A DNA stretch of 64,000 bases from Calycina herbarum (taxonomy: Eukaryota; Ascomycota; Leotiomycetes; Helotiales; Pezizellaceae), in assembly GCA_001414485.1 (NCBI GenBank), contig LLEY01000203.1, forward strand, positions 33,316 to 97,315. Direction: 5' to 3'. The translations under genes were made by a program, and so were the position numbers. Below, piece after piece: positions 38,046 to 49,147 of the stretch. The notes beneath the pieces were generated by a model, which made no database searches, had not been told where the DNA came from, and saw nothing but the letters and a program-made list of their open reading frames with translations. Position 1 is the first letter of the stretch. Every line of letters starts with the position of its first letter.

Positions 38046-41000
38046 TTAGTATATTCTTTCTACTTTATAAGTAGCTTAATAGCACGTCCTCGTTCTTTCT
38101 CGTTAAGAATCGATTCTACTACGTATTCTTCGTTATCTTTAAAGATCTTAGGTCTAGGTTAATCGTTGTCTTAAACTTAACTTAGTAATAGGTTATTTAA
38201 GACTAGTTATAGAAGCTAGCTATAGAATACGTCGTAGATTCTAAGAGGTATATCTAAGTAATAACTATATATTCTAATTACCTCTAGTACTATATACTTA
38301 GCTTACTTTGTATTAAGCTTCTTTAACTTCCTTATTATTTAAACGTTTCTTAGGTTTAGCTAGACTTTGTCTCTAACTTTAAAGCTTAGTACTTATTATC
38401 TTCTTTTGTTTATAACGTCTTATATTATCTACTATATAGTAGCTATTACCGACTATACCTATTCCTATACTTCTTTAAGCTTTCGTACGATTATATTAGC
38501 TTTCTAAATTAGCGATTATAGTATAGCTTCGTTTAAGAGTTTATATTAAATATCTAGAAACTTAGTATAATATCTATATTTAAGAAAGAAAGAGCCTACT
38601 TTCGTAGCTAATACTATTTAGTTATTAATTACTAATTCTATAAATAATAGTAGCTCTTTCTAGTTATCTTAAGTATAATCTATAAACATTTATAGATAGG
38701 TTTCTACTATCTAGTTTATTCGTTCTATAAATCTATCTATTTCTAGATAAAAAGTAGTAGAAAGCCTTCGTATAATTCCTAAGAGAGAGTATATTCTTAT
38801 CTAGAAGTAGTCTACGAACTACGTTTCTTAATTAGATACTATTACTTTTAATAAATAGTACTTTTAGTAGAAGGTTTAAATAAACTATCTAGTAACTATT
38901 TTAGATATAATATCTTTAAGATTATTATAGATTATTCCTTTTCCTAGTTTATCTATAATTATAACTATATTCGTATATCTATTACTTTCTAGAAGCTTTA
39001 TTATAAAGTCTATAGAAATCTCGCTCTAGATTTGGTTTAGAACTAGTAAAGGCTTTAGAAATCCTTGTTATATATCTCTCTAAGCCTTATTCCTTCTATA
39101 AGTATCGTAGTTTTATATAAACTTTTAAACGTCTTATAATATCTAAGGCTAGAAGTATTATTATAAGAGGATCTAGGCCGTGCTTTCTCGTCTAGAGTAA
39201 CTATAGAGCTTTAAATTATATATAGACTAGATTATCTTTATATATAGTTCTTTATTATTTAGAATCTATAACTAGTCTTTAAACTTTAGCTTTTCTTCGT
39301 TTATAAGCGTATATTTAGATATCGATATCTTAAGCTTTAAGCTAGTAGAGAACGTTCTTTTATCTTATTATATAGTATCTTTTATTACTAGAAGGTTAGT
39401 ATCTACTTCTTCAGCTATTATCTAGAGTTCTTAGAGAGTCTTTTCGTTATCTAAGAGTACTTCTTATGTCTATACTATTTCTTACGTCTATATAGGTTCT
39501 TACGTCTATACTAGGTTCGCTTTTACGATTTCTAGCGTCTGTTCTTCTTTGCTTATAAACTTAAGAAGTTACTTTATATAATAATCGATTCGTTCGTCTA
39601 TAGTATTATCTAGTATATTCTACTCTTGTTATAAAAGAGCGTCTACTTAAATATTATCTTTCTCTTTAATATATATAATTATAAAGCTATACTTTAAGAG
39701 TACTAGGAACTATTATATTTATTATTCTATTAGCTTCTAAACTATTATAAAGTACTTAAAGCTCTTATCGTCTATTTAAATCTTAAAGCTATCTATAACG
39801 GCACGAAACGGATACTACTACAAAAGAGGCATATAGAAGTGCGTTCGATAGAATGACATATCCGAATACTAGGCTCTGATACGAAGGAAAAGACCAAATT
39901 AGTCTTTCCTCAAGAGAGAGTAAGGGCATCTATATACAAGAGGGCCGGATAATAACAAAAGTCCGTACCGATCCGGCTCTGACAATTCCGAAACCATCTG
40001 TGCCGTACTATACTCGGCACGTATTCTTAGCTGTTCCGATAGCTCGGCAATTCTATTAATAGCTGGCTATCACACTATCTACGCTTTATAACTTAGGATT
40101 CTAAGCTTCTAAGTACTATATAATAGCTAGTATCTCCTTATTATAGATTTCGTAGTTATATTCTATAAGTAAGTTCTTCTTTAAAAAGAGAGTATAGAGT
40201 TATAAGAGTCCTTCGTCGTTATATTATATAAGAGTACTACTAATATATCAGCTAGAAGAGTCTATCTCTATAATCGTTTATCTTTTATAATCGAATTAGA
40301 TAAGCGCTAGAGCTATAGTAAACATATACTTAAGTTATTTAAAAACGTTCTAATCTTCGTTCGTCTACGTAAACACGTATTCTTTATAAGTAAGTTCTAT
40401 AAGAAGTCTTATAATATTATAATAGTTCTTAATAAAGTTTTAGTAGAAGTTTATAAATCTAAGGAAGCTTTATATAGCTTTAACTGTTATAGATACTTCT
40501 TATTTAAGAATTGCTTTTATCTTTTCTAGATCTATCTCTATCTCTAAGTTAATATTAAGGATAAACCCTAGATACTTCGTCTATATAACTAAGAATTCGT
40601 ATTTATTAATATCGAGAAAGAGCTCTACGTCTTTAGACTTCTTTAGAATATACTTAACTTATTCTTCGTATTCTTTAAGAGTTCTATCTATAAAGATTAG
40701 AATATCGTCTATATAAGTAGAGTAGAAGTTATTAAGGTATTTCTATAGCGTCTAGTTAACGTATCTTTAGAACGTGCTTAGTACGTTTATAAGTCTAAAA
40801 GAAGTAACTAGCTATTTATATAATCCGTATCTTATATAAAAAGCCGTCTTCTATTCGTCTTCTTTTATAATCTAGATTCTATGAAAAGCCTAGCTTATAT
40901 CGAGTTTTATATACTATTTTGTCTTACTAGCTTATTATAAGGTTTCGTAGATTAGAGGAAGTAGGTACTAGTCCTTTCTTTTACCTTTATTTAAAGCACG

Positions 41001-41160
41001 GTAATCGACATAGAACTGTAGACCTTCTCCTAGCTTTCGTATAAAGAGTATAGAGGCAGTAGCAGGAGAGTTACTAACTTGAATCTAGCCTTTATCTATA
41101 TATTCTATAAGTATTCTTTAGAGGATACGGAGTTCGTTGTAAGATATATTATAAAATTTT
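38046..41160 (-). mobile_element. 5'-truncated reverse-strand Gypsy pol (second family)
   Basis: Minus-strand Gypsy pol of a lineage different from the 15735-23386 family. Integrase lies around 38600-39150, RNase H 39760-40230 (split by a solo LTR), and reverse transcriptase 40450-41040 with Y-I-D-D-I-L-I at 40692-40712. RIP stops are throughout. Protease and Gag would lie to the right but are missing: unique DNA begins at about 41161. Confidence 0.82.
39794..40074 (+). repeat. Solo LTR inserted in RNase H of the reverse Gypsy
   Basis: 281 bp, TATAACGGCACG to GGCTATCACA, with exact target duplication CTATC (39789-39793 and 40075-40079). Removing it rejoins the RNase H frame. Homologous to 14570-14844 but less mutated. 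Confidence 0.9.
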
Positions 41161-41643
41161 CATCGATTCCACCTAGTGTGTCAAGTAAGCATCGGCTTTA
41201 AATCTTGTCTTTGCGTTCGTTCTCTTTTACCACAAACACAGCGTTGAGGCTCGGTTGGATCAAAACTCCATCTTACGAGGGCGGCCCCACGATAGGTCTT
41301 TTACTCTACGAGTATCTACCGTCACCTGCAGCCAGGGTCTCAATTGCCCTATTACAGTTAGTATCTTGCTTTTATCTGCACAGTGTATCTATCACCTTAT
41401 CATGCACCTGTACGGCGGAGAATGAGGGGTATCTGAGGATCTAGGTACAACTGCCATGCTTCATAGGTCTCCTTTGGGAATGCATCTCTATTGTGCGATC
41501 GTCTATTTACGAGCTCTTTTTTCTATATAAGTCCTCAATTCCCATTCCCAACTCTCCTCCTCATCTCACCATCTCATCATCTCCCTAGCTCCCTAACCAA
41601 TCCAATTCAACCTACCTCCCTCAATCCCCATCCCAAGATCACA
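41161..41643. other. Intergenic, cupin gene upstream region
   Basis: Unique sequence of normal composition next to the transposon nest. Pyrimidine-rich CT tracts (about 41550-41640) directly precede the cupin start, as is common in fungal promoters and leaders. No other feature seen. Confidence 0.5.
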
Positions 41644-42326
41644 ATGGCATCCTCCCAACCACCACCCTTCACCTACCACCTCACAGAAAGCACCCCCGAC
41701 GGCAAAACAGCAACCTTCATCGACACCTCCGCACCTCCGCCCGTCGCAGAACTCGGTCCCTTTGGGAAATCCAAGTACCTCTACTCGACTCCTGAACACT
41801 TCAACATTGATAAAAATGAGGATTTGAAATATCACCAGGAGGCGCCTACTTCCGGACAATTGAGGAGTTTCCCTACTGCCGGAGGCACTGTTGTGAGTAA
41901 AATACTTTCCTGCCCAGGACAAGCCTCTGAATCCCTATATCTCGGGGGCGGGAAACCTCAACGCCTTCCCCTGATCCCCCAAAACACAAGAACTTCAACA
42001 ATGAATTTCAACTCACTAACAACCCACCCCAGGCAATAACCCTCGACATAGCCCCCAACCCCGAGCAAGTAGAAGGCGACATGCACCGCACCAACACCAT
42101 CGATTTTTTGTTCATGATGCAAGGCGAGGTCGAGTGTCTCCTTAATAGCGGGGAGAAACGCATTTTCAAACAGGGGGAGGTGCTGTTCCAACGGGGCACG
42201 TGGCATAGTTGGAAGAATACTAGTAAGACTGAGTGGGCGCGGATTGCGGGCGTGATTTTGGGAGGGGAGGGGGCGAAGGAGGGGGAGATGATTTTTGTTG
42301 AGCAGGAGGCTGTTGAGGAGAAGTGA
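41644..42326 (+). CDS. Cupin-domain protein
   Basis: Two exons, 41644-41892 and 42033-42326, with a 140-bp intron (GTGAGT...CCCAG) that joins in frame, giving 180 residues. The start ATG sits in a good context (CACAATGGC). The protein is one small beta-barrel: the first cupin motif region is MHRTNTIDFLFMMQGEV, and the second is the clear GEVLFQRGTWHSWKN, matching the usual G-x5-P-x-G-x2-H-x3-N with Arg in place of Pro. Single-cupin proteins of this size occur in fungal secondary metabolism and as metal-dependent isomerases or oxygenases. The first motif keeps few of the usual metal ligands, so catalysis is uncertain. No signal peptide. The base composition is normal and the gene lies only 0.5 kb from RIP-mutated DNA without damage. 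Confidence 0.88.
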
Positions 42327-42771
42327 GGTGGGTGAGGAGGAATAGGGGGAATAGGGGTGGGTGAAGTAGGCAAGCGAGGCGAAGCGAGAGGGAAGAGAGC
42401 TGTCGGGGTTTGTGAGGAGAGGGGTTGAGAACGTGTTTGGGTATAGAGATTGGAGAGTGAGACAACGAAGTCTTATTTCTCTTGTCACAAACTTGAATCT
42501 CTTTTTTCGATTACTCAAGCTAAGGAATTGATTGTTCTTTGAAGGCGTAAGCCCACTGCTTTGCGTTTTTTCCCCGAGAGAGTTGGCAACAAAATAACGA
42601 GATGTCAACCAGGTTTTTCTTTCTCAGTCGTTAACGCTCCCGAATTACTCCTCCGTTTCTATTCGCGAGAAAACGGATCGGACAATTGCTAAAAATCGAT
42701 TTCGCATGATGTTCATACCAAAATATGCACATACACCATTCTTCATATTGATCAATTCAGCATATGTCCAT
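42327..42771. other. Intergenic between convergent genes
   Basis: Region between the ends of the cupin gene and the broken gene on the other strand. Long frames on the minus strand here are shadows of the cupin exon and low-complexity sequence. Nothing else seen. Confidence 0.5.
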
Positions 42772-45700
42772 CTAGACCCGACGCTTTCTAGATGCAATAT
42801 AATCAAGTGGAAAGTGTAACAACTTGGTTAAAGCTAAACGACCCGAGAAGCACGCTGGCAAGCACCGAGCTAACATATGAAGACGGCACGTTTCCATTCC
42901 TCTGGTTCGAACCTCTGTTTCTCCTTCGACCATCTCACTAACACATGTCTTACAAGTCACTTTTGGAGGAATCAAGATCGTTGGGTGACCTTTTTGAATG
43001 CTCAATATGGTAGCGCCCAGTCTACCAATCCAGTTTCCGTGGCATCGGATTATGACGGGGGACTCGGGAGGATCCAAAAACTCGGCCCAGTTGTCAACGG
43101 CAATTAGCTCCAAGCTTTTACTTGTTGTCGCATCATTGAAGTGGTCACACGGCTCCGATGGCTCCGGAATTCGAAAGAGAAGATCCATTCTTTTAAGACC
43201 TGCTAGGATATCCAAGTCGGCTACCCACGTTCCGCCATCCGATAGGGAAACGATCGACTCTCGAAGAGTAATCTGAGGGCCAAACGGCTTCGTTTGGCTA
43301 TCTTGCGTGACAAGTGGCATCAAGTAGTCTGTAAGACTGAGATTCAAGTATGCTTGCCCAAACGAGTCTCCCAATTTTCCATCCCACGAACAATGATTGA
43401 TCAACTGCCAGCTTTCTGGATCCAGTTCTTGCATGACCGATTCGGGTGGAGGCACAAAAAGAACCACTCCTGGTTCCCCCACATTGCCTATAACTCGACA
43501 AATCCTAGGCGTCATGCTTTCGGAAGGGTCTCGCAAAATGTGCATCGGTATGTATATAAAGTTGCCGCTACACATGGCTATGACATTTTCGAAATTCTTG
43601 GGATCAATTTGCGCATTTCCGGTTTCGAACATGAGGATGCAGGCAAATGATTGAGCAAGGCTAAGGGAAGAGGGCTAGGACTGACAGTTCGCCGCACTAA
43701 TTCTTGTGGGACCCAAGGTGCTTCTAGCAACGGTTGCATAACAAGACTGGTTGAAATTGTAGAGCCTGGCAAGAAATCATAAATGCTTGCAGTGGCATCT
43801 AATGCAATAAGCGAATTAATGGTATCTCGTTCAATGGGGGAAAGCTCCAGTTCTTGCAGAAAAAGCCCCCAATCAAATGTGGATTTGGGCAGAATTGCTT
43901 CGAGAGTATCGATGGAGACATCTGTTATAGGCTTGACCTCATTTCCTTGGACTTTGAATATCGCAGCTCTCATCGGGTCTCCGCACACAAACTCAAAGGT
44001 GGTTTTCTTAAACCCGTATTGTGCTCCTGAGGTGTAATACGGTGGTAGTTCAGTGCCATTGGCATTAGCGAGAAATGGTAGGAACGAGTTTGTGAGGTGC
44101 TTCCAATGAAGTTTTCCAGCGGCCGTGTCGGATATTATTTCATTTTGTTCAAGGTGAGTGATATTTTCCGATGAAGAACACATCTTTCCTGGAGGTAGCC
44201 ATCGACAATGAGACCTCCCGAATTTAGTAGTCCTTTCGTGCGTTCTCTTCCTCGAATGATCTTGTATTGGAAACGCTGTAGCAAATGCGTGGTATTCTTC
44301 TGGGGAGCTTGAATCGTCTTGGCAATATCGAATTAACAGGGTGTTTTCCTCCTCGTTCACATCTTTGGCAATGCTCCGAAGGAGAGAAAGTCGGTCCTCT
44401 ACCTCTAGGTGCCGAATAAGACGATGAAGATTCCTTAGACCAAAAAGGGAGACAGAGTTTGAGCTTCCTCCTAGAAACTTCCAACCTCTTCGACACCCAA
44501 ACCCCACCAGACGATCGGTGGTCTCTTTTGTTTGACAGGCAGGTTGACCAAGAACATCAGCCGCCTTTGCTAGGCGCTCCAACCACCTCCCCCGATTGTA
44601 GTTATGTTCGTGATTCTTGTGCCGGGAACGAGTTTGGTCATTTTCGGCAACCTGGAGTTGGCTTGATCTGCAGATGAGGCTTACTAGGCGTGCCACTTGC
44701 TGGTAATCCCTTCGCGGCACTTGCCATTTGCCGAATATAGTCCCCAATGCGACCAGAAAAAGTTCTTCCATACTGATTCGGCTCTCGGCTCCAGCCAACT
44801 CACGAGTTGCGTGGTACGATTTACCATAAGTACGGAAGTGAGCGAGAGGGAGAGACCAGTAGACACCGTTGTTTTGACTAGAGGTGGGACTTTCTAACCT
44901 AAGTGTAAGAATGCCGGCAGGACTCACTAAATCGTCTTTTTAGGAAACCTTCGTAGGGGTCGGCTTTAGAACCAGAACATCTGGAAAAATGTGCCATGAT
45001 GATAAAGCAAGCAGAACAGAGCCATTATTGACCGCTAGAGGTATTCCACCTATCAATTTGTCGACAGCAATTGAAGCTGATGTCCAAGCTTCCATCACAC
45101 TTTCGTAGGTTGTCTTGCTGGTGTTGACCAGACTTGGGCATCGATATATCGATACTAGTATCGGGAGGGTCTACGATAGTTATCAGTATCGAGTAATATT
45201 CTACGATAATATATCGAATATATCCGATATATCGATACCATATCGATAATCAAGGTCATGTAAGTGGGAAATAGTTAATCCGGCCGACTAGCTAATCAGG
45301 CTTGAGTATTCACTAGCCCCTTTTCCTAGATATCGCCTTAGATATAACAACACCACAAACAAATATACTTCTTCTATACTCTAAATTCAACCACAATGTC
45401 AGCCTTTGGATCACACCCCTCTCTCCCTTAAAGGAATGCCTATGGAGGCCGAGAAACGTCACCTAAAAGAAGCCGTGCCGATACCACTGCCGTAGAGCCT
45501 ACGCTGCCGCCAAACCGACGTCTAAGACCTACACTAAAACTTAAGAGCACCAAGGCCTTCCTTTTCCGTGAACCAAATCCCCTTTATAATCGAGAAGTTA
45601 TATAAGAGCAGCATGTATATATACTAATACTTTATACTCAGCCTAGATGCGAATACACCAAGGTCATCAGTCGGAATTTACAGTCAACTAGAAACTATAA

Positions 45701-48668
45701 AAACCACTACTAAAAACGTCATCCTATAATACCGCTAGACAACGATACCGTCGCAGCTGCGAAACTTGCTCAAGAAGCACTCCAGGAACCAAAAGACTTC
45801 TTTAACTTGTCTACAGCCTCAAAATCGTATAGCGAGAAGTTTAGGCTTCTCTAGCTTAACTTCATCCTTAAGAACAACCTCTCGTTCGACATCGTTAAGC
45901 AGCCTAAAACCAAAGCCCTCCTTACCTACCTTTCTCCCTCTACGTAGCAAATTTCTCAACGAACCTTAATCCAAGACCTTCGTATATAATATAACCACGG
46001 CGAAGCTACTTTAAAGGTCAAATTAGAAAGGCATATTACTATAGGAGGTAGAATTTCCTTAACAACTAATAGCTAGGCTAGGAATAATAAGCTAGATTAT
46101 ATCGCTGTTATAGCTCACTTTTCTAAGGCTGATTTTACCCTTAACTTAATACTCCTAGATATTATTAAGCTTACCGATCTATGCTATAGTAGGGAGGTTC
46201 TTATAAGAAAACTACTCGAAGTTACCGACCACCTTAATATTATAAAAGCGATTATTTCTATTATATAGGATAACGCAAAGCTAAATAACAGGATATTAGA
46301 TGCCTTTAAGATTAAGGTAGAGAGATAATAGGAGCTTATAGATAAGCAAAAGCGCCTTGAATTTGCTCTAAAGTTTAATCGTATAGATGGCAATCAACGG
46401 TGTTACACGTATATATATAACCTTAGGGTTCAAGCTAGTAAATACTCTTATTTCTTAGCCAAATTTGCCTAGGAGTTTACTAACTTTTTAGCTCTTAAAG
46501 TAATCAAAGCAACTCCTACTAAACAGAATGTCGAATACCTTTAAGAGAACAATAATATATAACCTTATAATCCTTTAAAAGAGCTCGATACTTTCTATAT
46601 TATTAGGTGTTTATATATTATCTTTAAGATACGTAAAGTTCTACGCTATCAACTTAAGAGACAATACGAGGCTATAGGAGTAAAGTTTAGGGAATTAGCT
46701 TATAATATACCTATACGATAGAATTCCACCGATCGTATGCTAAAGGCAGCGTTACATATAGAGGGTCCACTCCGAGCAGTTTTAGCATCACAAACTTAGG
46801 ACAAGTCTATACAGCAGTACAAAACGCCTAGCAATATAGACTAGAAAACTCTCTACCAAATAGAGATATTCTTTAATCTCTTTCGCGCGCCTACAATACA
46901 GATACAAGCTAAGAAGTATCCTACGCTTCATAATTCCATCCCTTAATACCTACGAATTCAAAGACAACTCTACTCCTAAGAAGTACAAGATGACAAGCCG
47001 ATTCTCAAGGTTACTACCAACAAGGCATACAAAAAGATCACTTCTTATTATAAGGAGTATATCAGTACTCGCCAGGCTTTAGTCGCAATTATTACCGATC
47101 CACGCTATAAATTGAAGTTTCTAGAGTTCCTACACAAGGCTCAAGGAGGCACTGGTTCAGCGGCATATAAACGTTCCAAATCTTACTTTAAGTATACCTA
47201 TAATACGTATAAGGAACGAGCGGTAAAGTTAGCAGACGAGGAGAGACAGAGACTCGAGCATGCCGCTATTAATCTCGCAGAGCAACGTATGAGAGAAGAG
47301 GAAGGGCGAGAGGCATAGCGTACCGATCCTTTTTATAGCTAGGACGAAGGCAATATCCCTCAACATAATATACCCTCGGACAAGCTTAATCAGTAGTTAC
47401 GCGAGCCTACTATCTCGCGAAAGACTTCTCCTAACAACGTACGAAGATATCTCGAAACTAAGAAGTAGGAGTATCCTATTATTACTCAGATAATCCTCGA
47501 TTACTATATAATCCCAGCTTCAAGTACGCCATCCGAAAGAGTGTTTAGTAAGGCAGGAAACCTGGTTTCAAAGAAAAGGGCTCTTATTTATAGTAAGAAC
47601 GTTCGCTATATATTATACCTACGAAGCTAGGGTATAATAATAGAAAGCGATAATAAGTAAGAGATACTAGTTAGCAAAGAAGGAGCGATTATTCAACAAG
47701 AAGTTTAAATATATATACATTTTATATACAATTTTAAACACTTAGTTTCCCTTAAACTTTATATACTCTATTTCTTAACTTATTAGTAAATTTAATAAGT
47801 AATTTACCTCTAAAATAGCACTAAAACTTACTCCAAAATCGTAGAATATACTATTAAAAAGACGATAACTATCGAATATCGACTTACCTCTAAGGATAGT
47901 TATCAACATCGAGTAATATTCTACGATAGATATATCACGATATATATCACGATATATCGATATTTTATCGTATCGGTGCCCAAGTCTGGTGTTGACTGGA
48001 AGACTGATGTTTTGAATAATCAACATGAATTGTGTTTGCTGCAACCTGCAGACTTCATCCGCAGTGCGTAACCATGATCTCGCACTTGAGTCCCAACTTG
48101 CCAAGCTCTCTCGTGATAATTCGACTTGCAGAGCCATGTAATGCCCGGCTTCCAAGGAATTCGTCTCAAGTGCCAATGCTTTCTTTCTTTCCTGTACCAG
48201 CTCTACCCAGATTGAAGTTGCCTCTGTAGGTACAAACAAGCGAGCTAGCATACAAGCCAGAAGGTGGAGCTGTACCCCGCGGCTCCCAGATGTCGCGGCT
48301 GCCCAAATAGATGTCACATCCGCTCCGACGTAATTGGTGAAAGGACCATAATTTTCTCTTTTCTTTGATTCGATTTCCAGAGACTCAAGTATCCTAGTGC
48401 AACGTTGACCGTAAACTTTAAGAAGATTGGGAGTTGACGGCAGGCGATCCGCGAAAAGAACCCCCAACCTTCGAGCTGTTCTATGTTGGGTACCGGATTC
48501 CGCATTATCAAGTTGTTTTTGAGTGAGATACGGATGTATCTTTTGATATTCCTCGGTTGCCTCAATTTTCACGAGGGAGAAATCGAAGTTGAGATTCGCT
48601 AACACATGGAAGGCTTCGTTTGTTTCAGCCGCAAGACTGGCGGCAGCATTGGTTTTCGATATGGACAA
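42772..48668 (-). pseudogene. Large conserved fungal protein of unknown function, disrupted by a hAT transposon
   Basis: Coding sequence runs 48668-47989, is interrupted by the hAT element, and continues 45120-42772; the ancestral protein was about 1000 residues. I recognise the type from fungal genomes as an uncharacterised protein. Marker segments are NLNFDFSLVKIEA near the N-terminus, TSIWAAATSGSRG, GVYWSLPLAHFR, CGDPMRAAIFKV, VPQELVRR, SFACILMFETG, and SDGGTWVADLDIL towards the C-terminus. No enzymatic motif is obvious. Besides the insertion there is an in-frame TAA at 44940-44942 (Gln expected from context, CAA to TAA). A frameshift between about 43640 and 43690 divides the frame ending in VRRTVS from the one starting at SFACILMFETG; no plausible intron bridges it. 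Three independent lesions make a functional protein unlikely. It is divergent from the ankyrin-type pseudogene at 49148. Confidence 0.85.
45129..47988 (+). mobile_element. hAT-family DNA transposon, RIP-inactivated
   Basis: 2860 bp with terminal inverted repeats beginning CAGACTTGGGCA and an exact 8-bp target duplication GTGTTGAC (45121-45128 and 47989-47996), as hAT elements make. The plus strand encodes a degraded transposase from about 45395. The C-terminal hAT dimerisation domain is clear at about 47475-47700 (IPASSTPSERVFSKAG, then KKRALI and YLRSW). Stops of RIP type interrupt it. Both ends carry sub-terminal ATCGATA/TATCGATA palindromes (about 45140-45260 and 47890-47980), probable transposase binding sites. 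Deleting the element and one duplication copy restores the host reading frame. Confidence 0.93.
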
Positions 48669-49147
48669 GGTTCCAAGGATTTGGGTGAGCTATAATGTTC
48701 CCTTAAACGCACGGTGAAGGCTCAGCTATAACAAAAGGTCGGAAGTTCAGGTTTATGCAGGTTTATGAGTGACAAAAGACCTCGAGGGGCGGAAGGATTC
48801 AATGCCGCTTAGTCATATTGTGATGTATTCGAGAATACCGGAACAATAAGTGTGCTACTTGCTTTGAGTATAATATAATAGTTCGGGTAAATCACTCAGA
48901 TCCGCCTTAGTCGAACTATAGGATACCTACTTATTTTCAACGGATTTTACTTTCATTGGTATCAAATGAATATGCCTTGCTCAGGCTTGCCAGAGGTGTC
49001 AGGCCTACCGCGTCGGTCTCAGTGTAACAGTGATGCCCCATGCAGCGACCCCGCCTTTGTGCGAAAAAGCAACTCCAGCAATTTGAAATATAGCTTCATC
49101 AACTGCTGAAATGCACACAAGAACATGAATTAAAATACTTTTCGAGC
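48669..49147. other. Intergenic between two divergent broken genes
   Basis: 479 bp of unique DNA that would have held both promoters. No repeat or RNA gene recognised. Confidence 0.5.

Noticed and set aside
41205..41444. 79-codon plus-strand frame upstream of the cupin gene
   Set aside because: No recognisable protein pattern, no splice link to the cupin exon, and it lies in the presumed promoter.
45140..45260. ATCGATA-rich palindromes as a replication origin or centromeric repeat
   Set aside because: They lie at the ends of the hAT transposon on both sides and are explained as its sub-terminal repeats.
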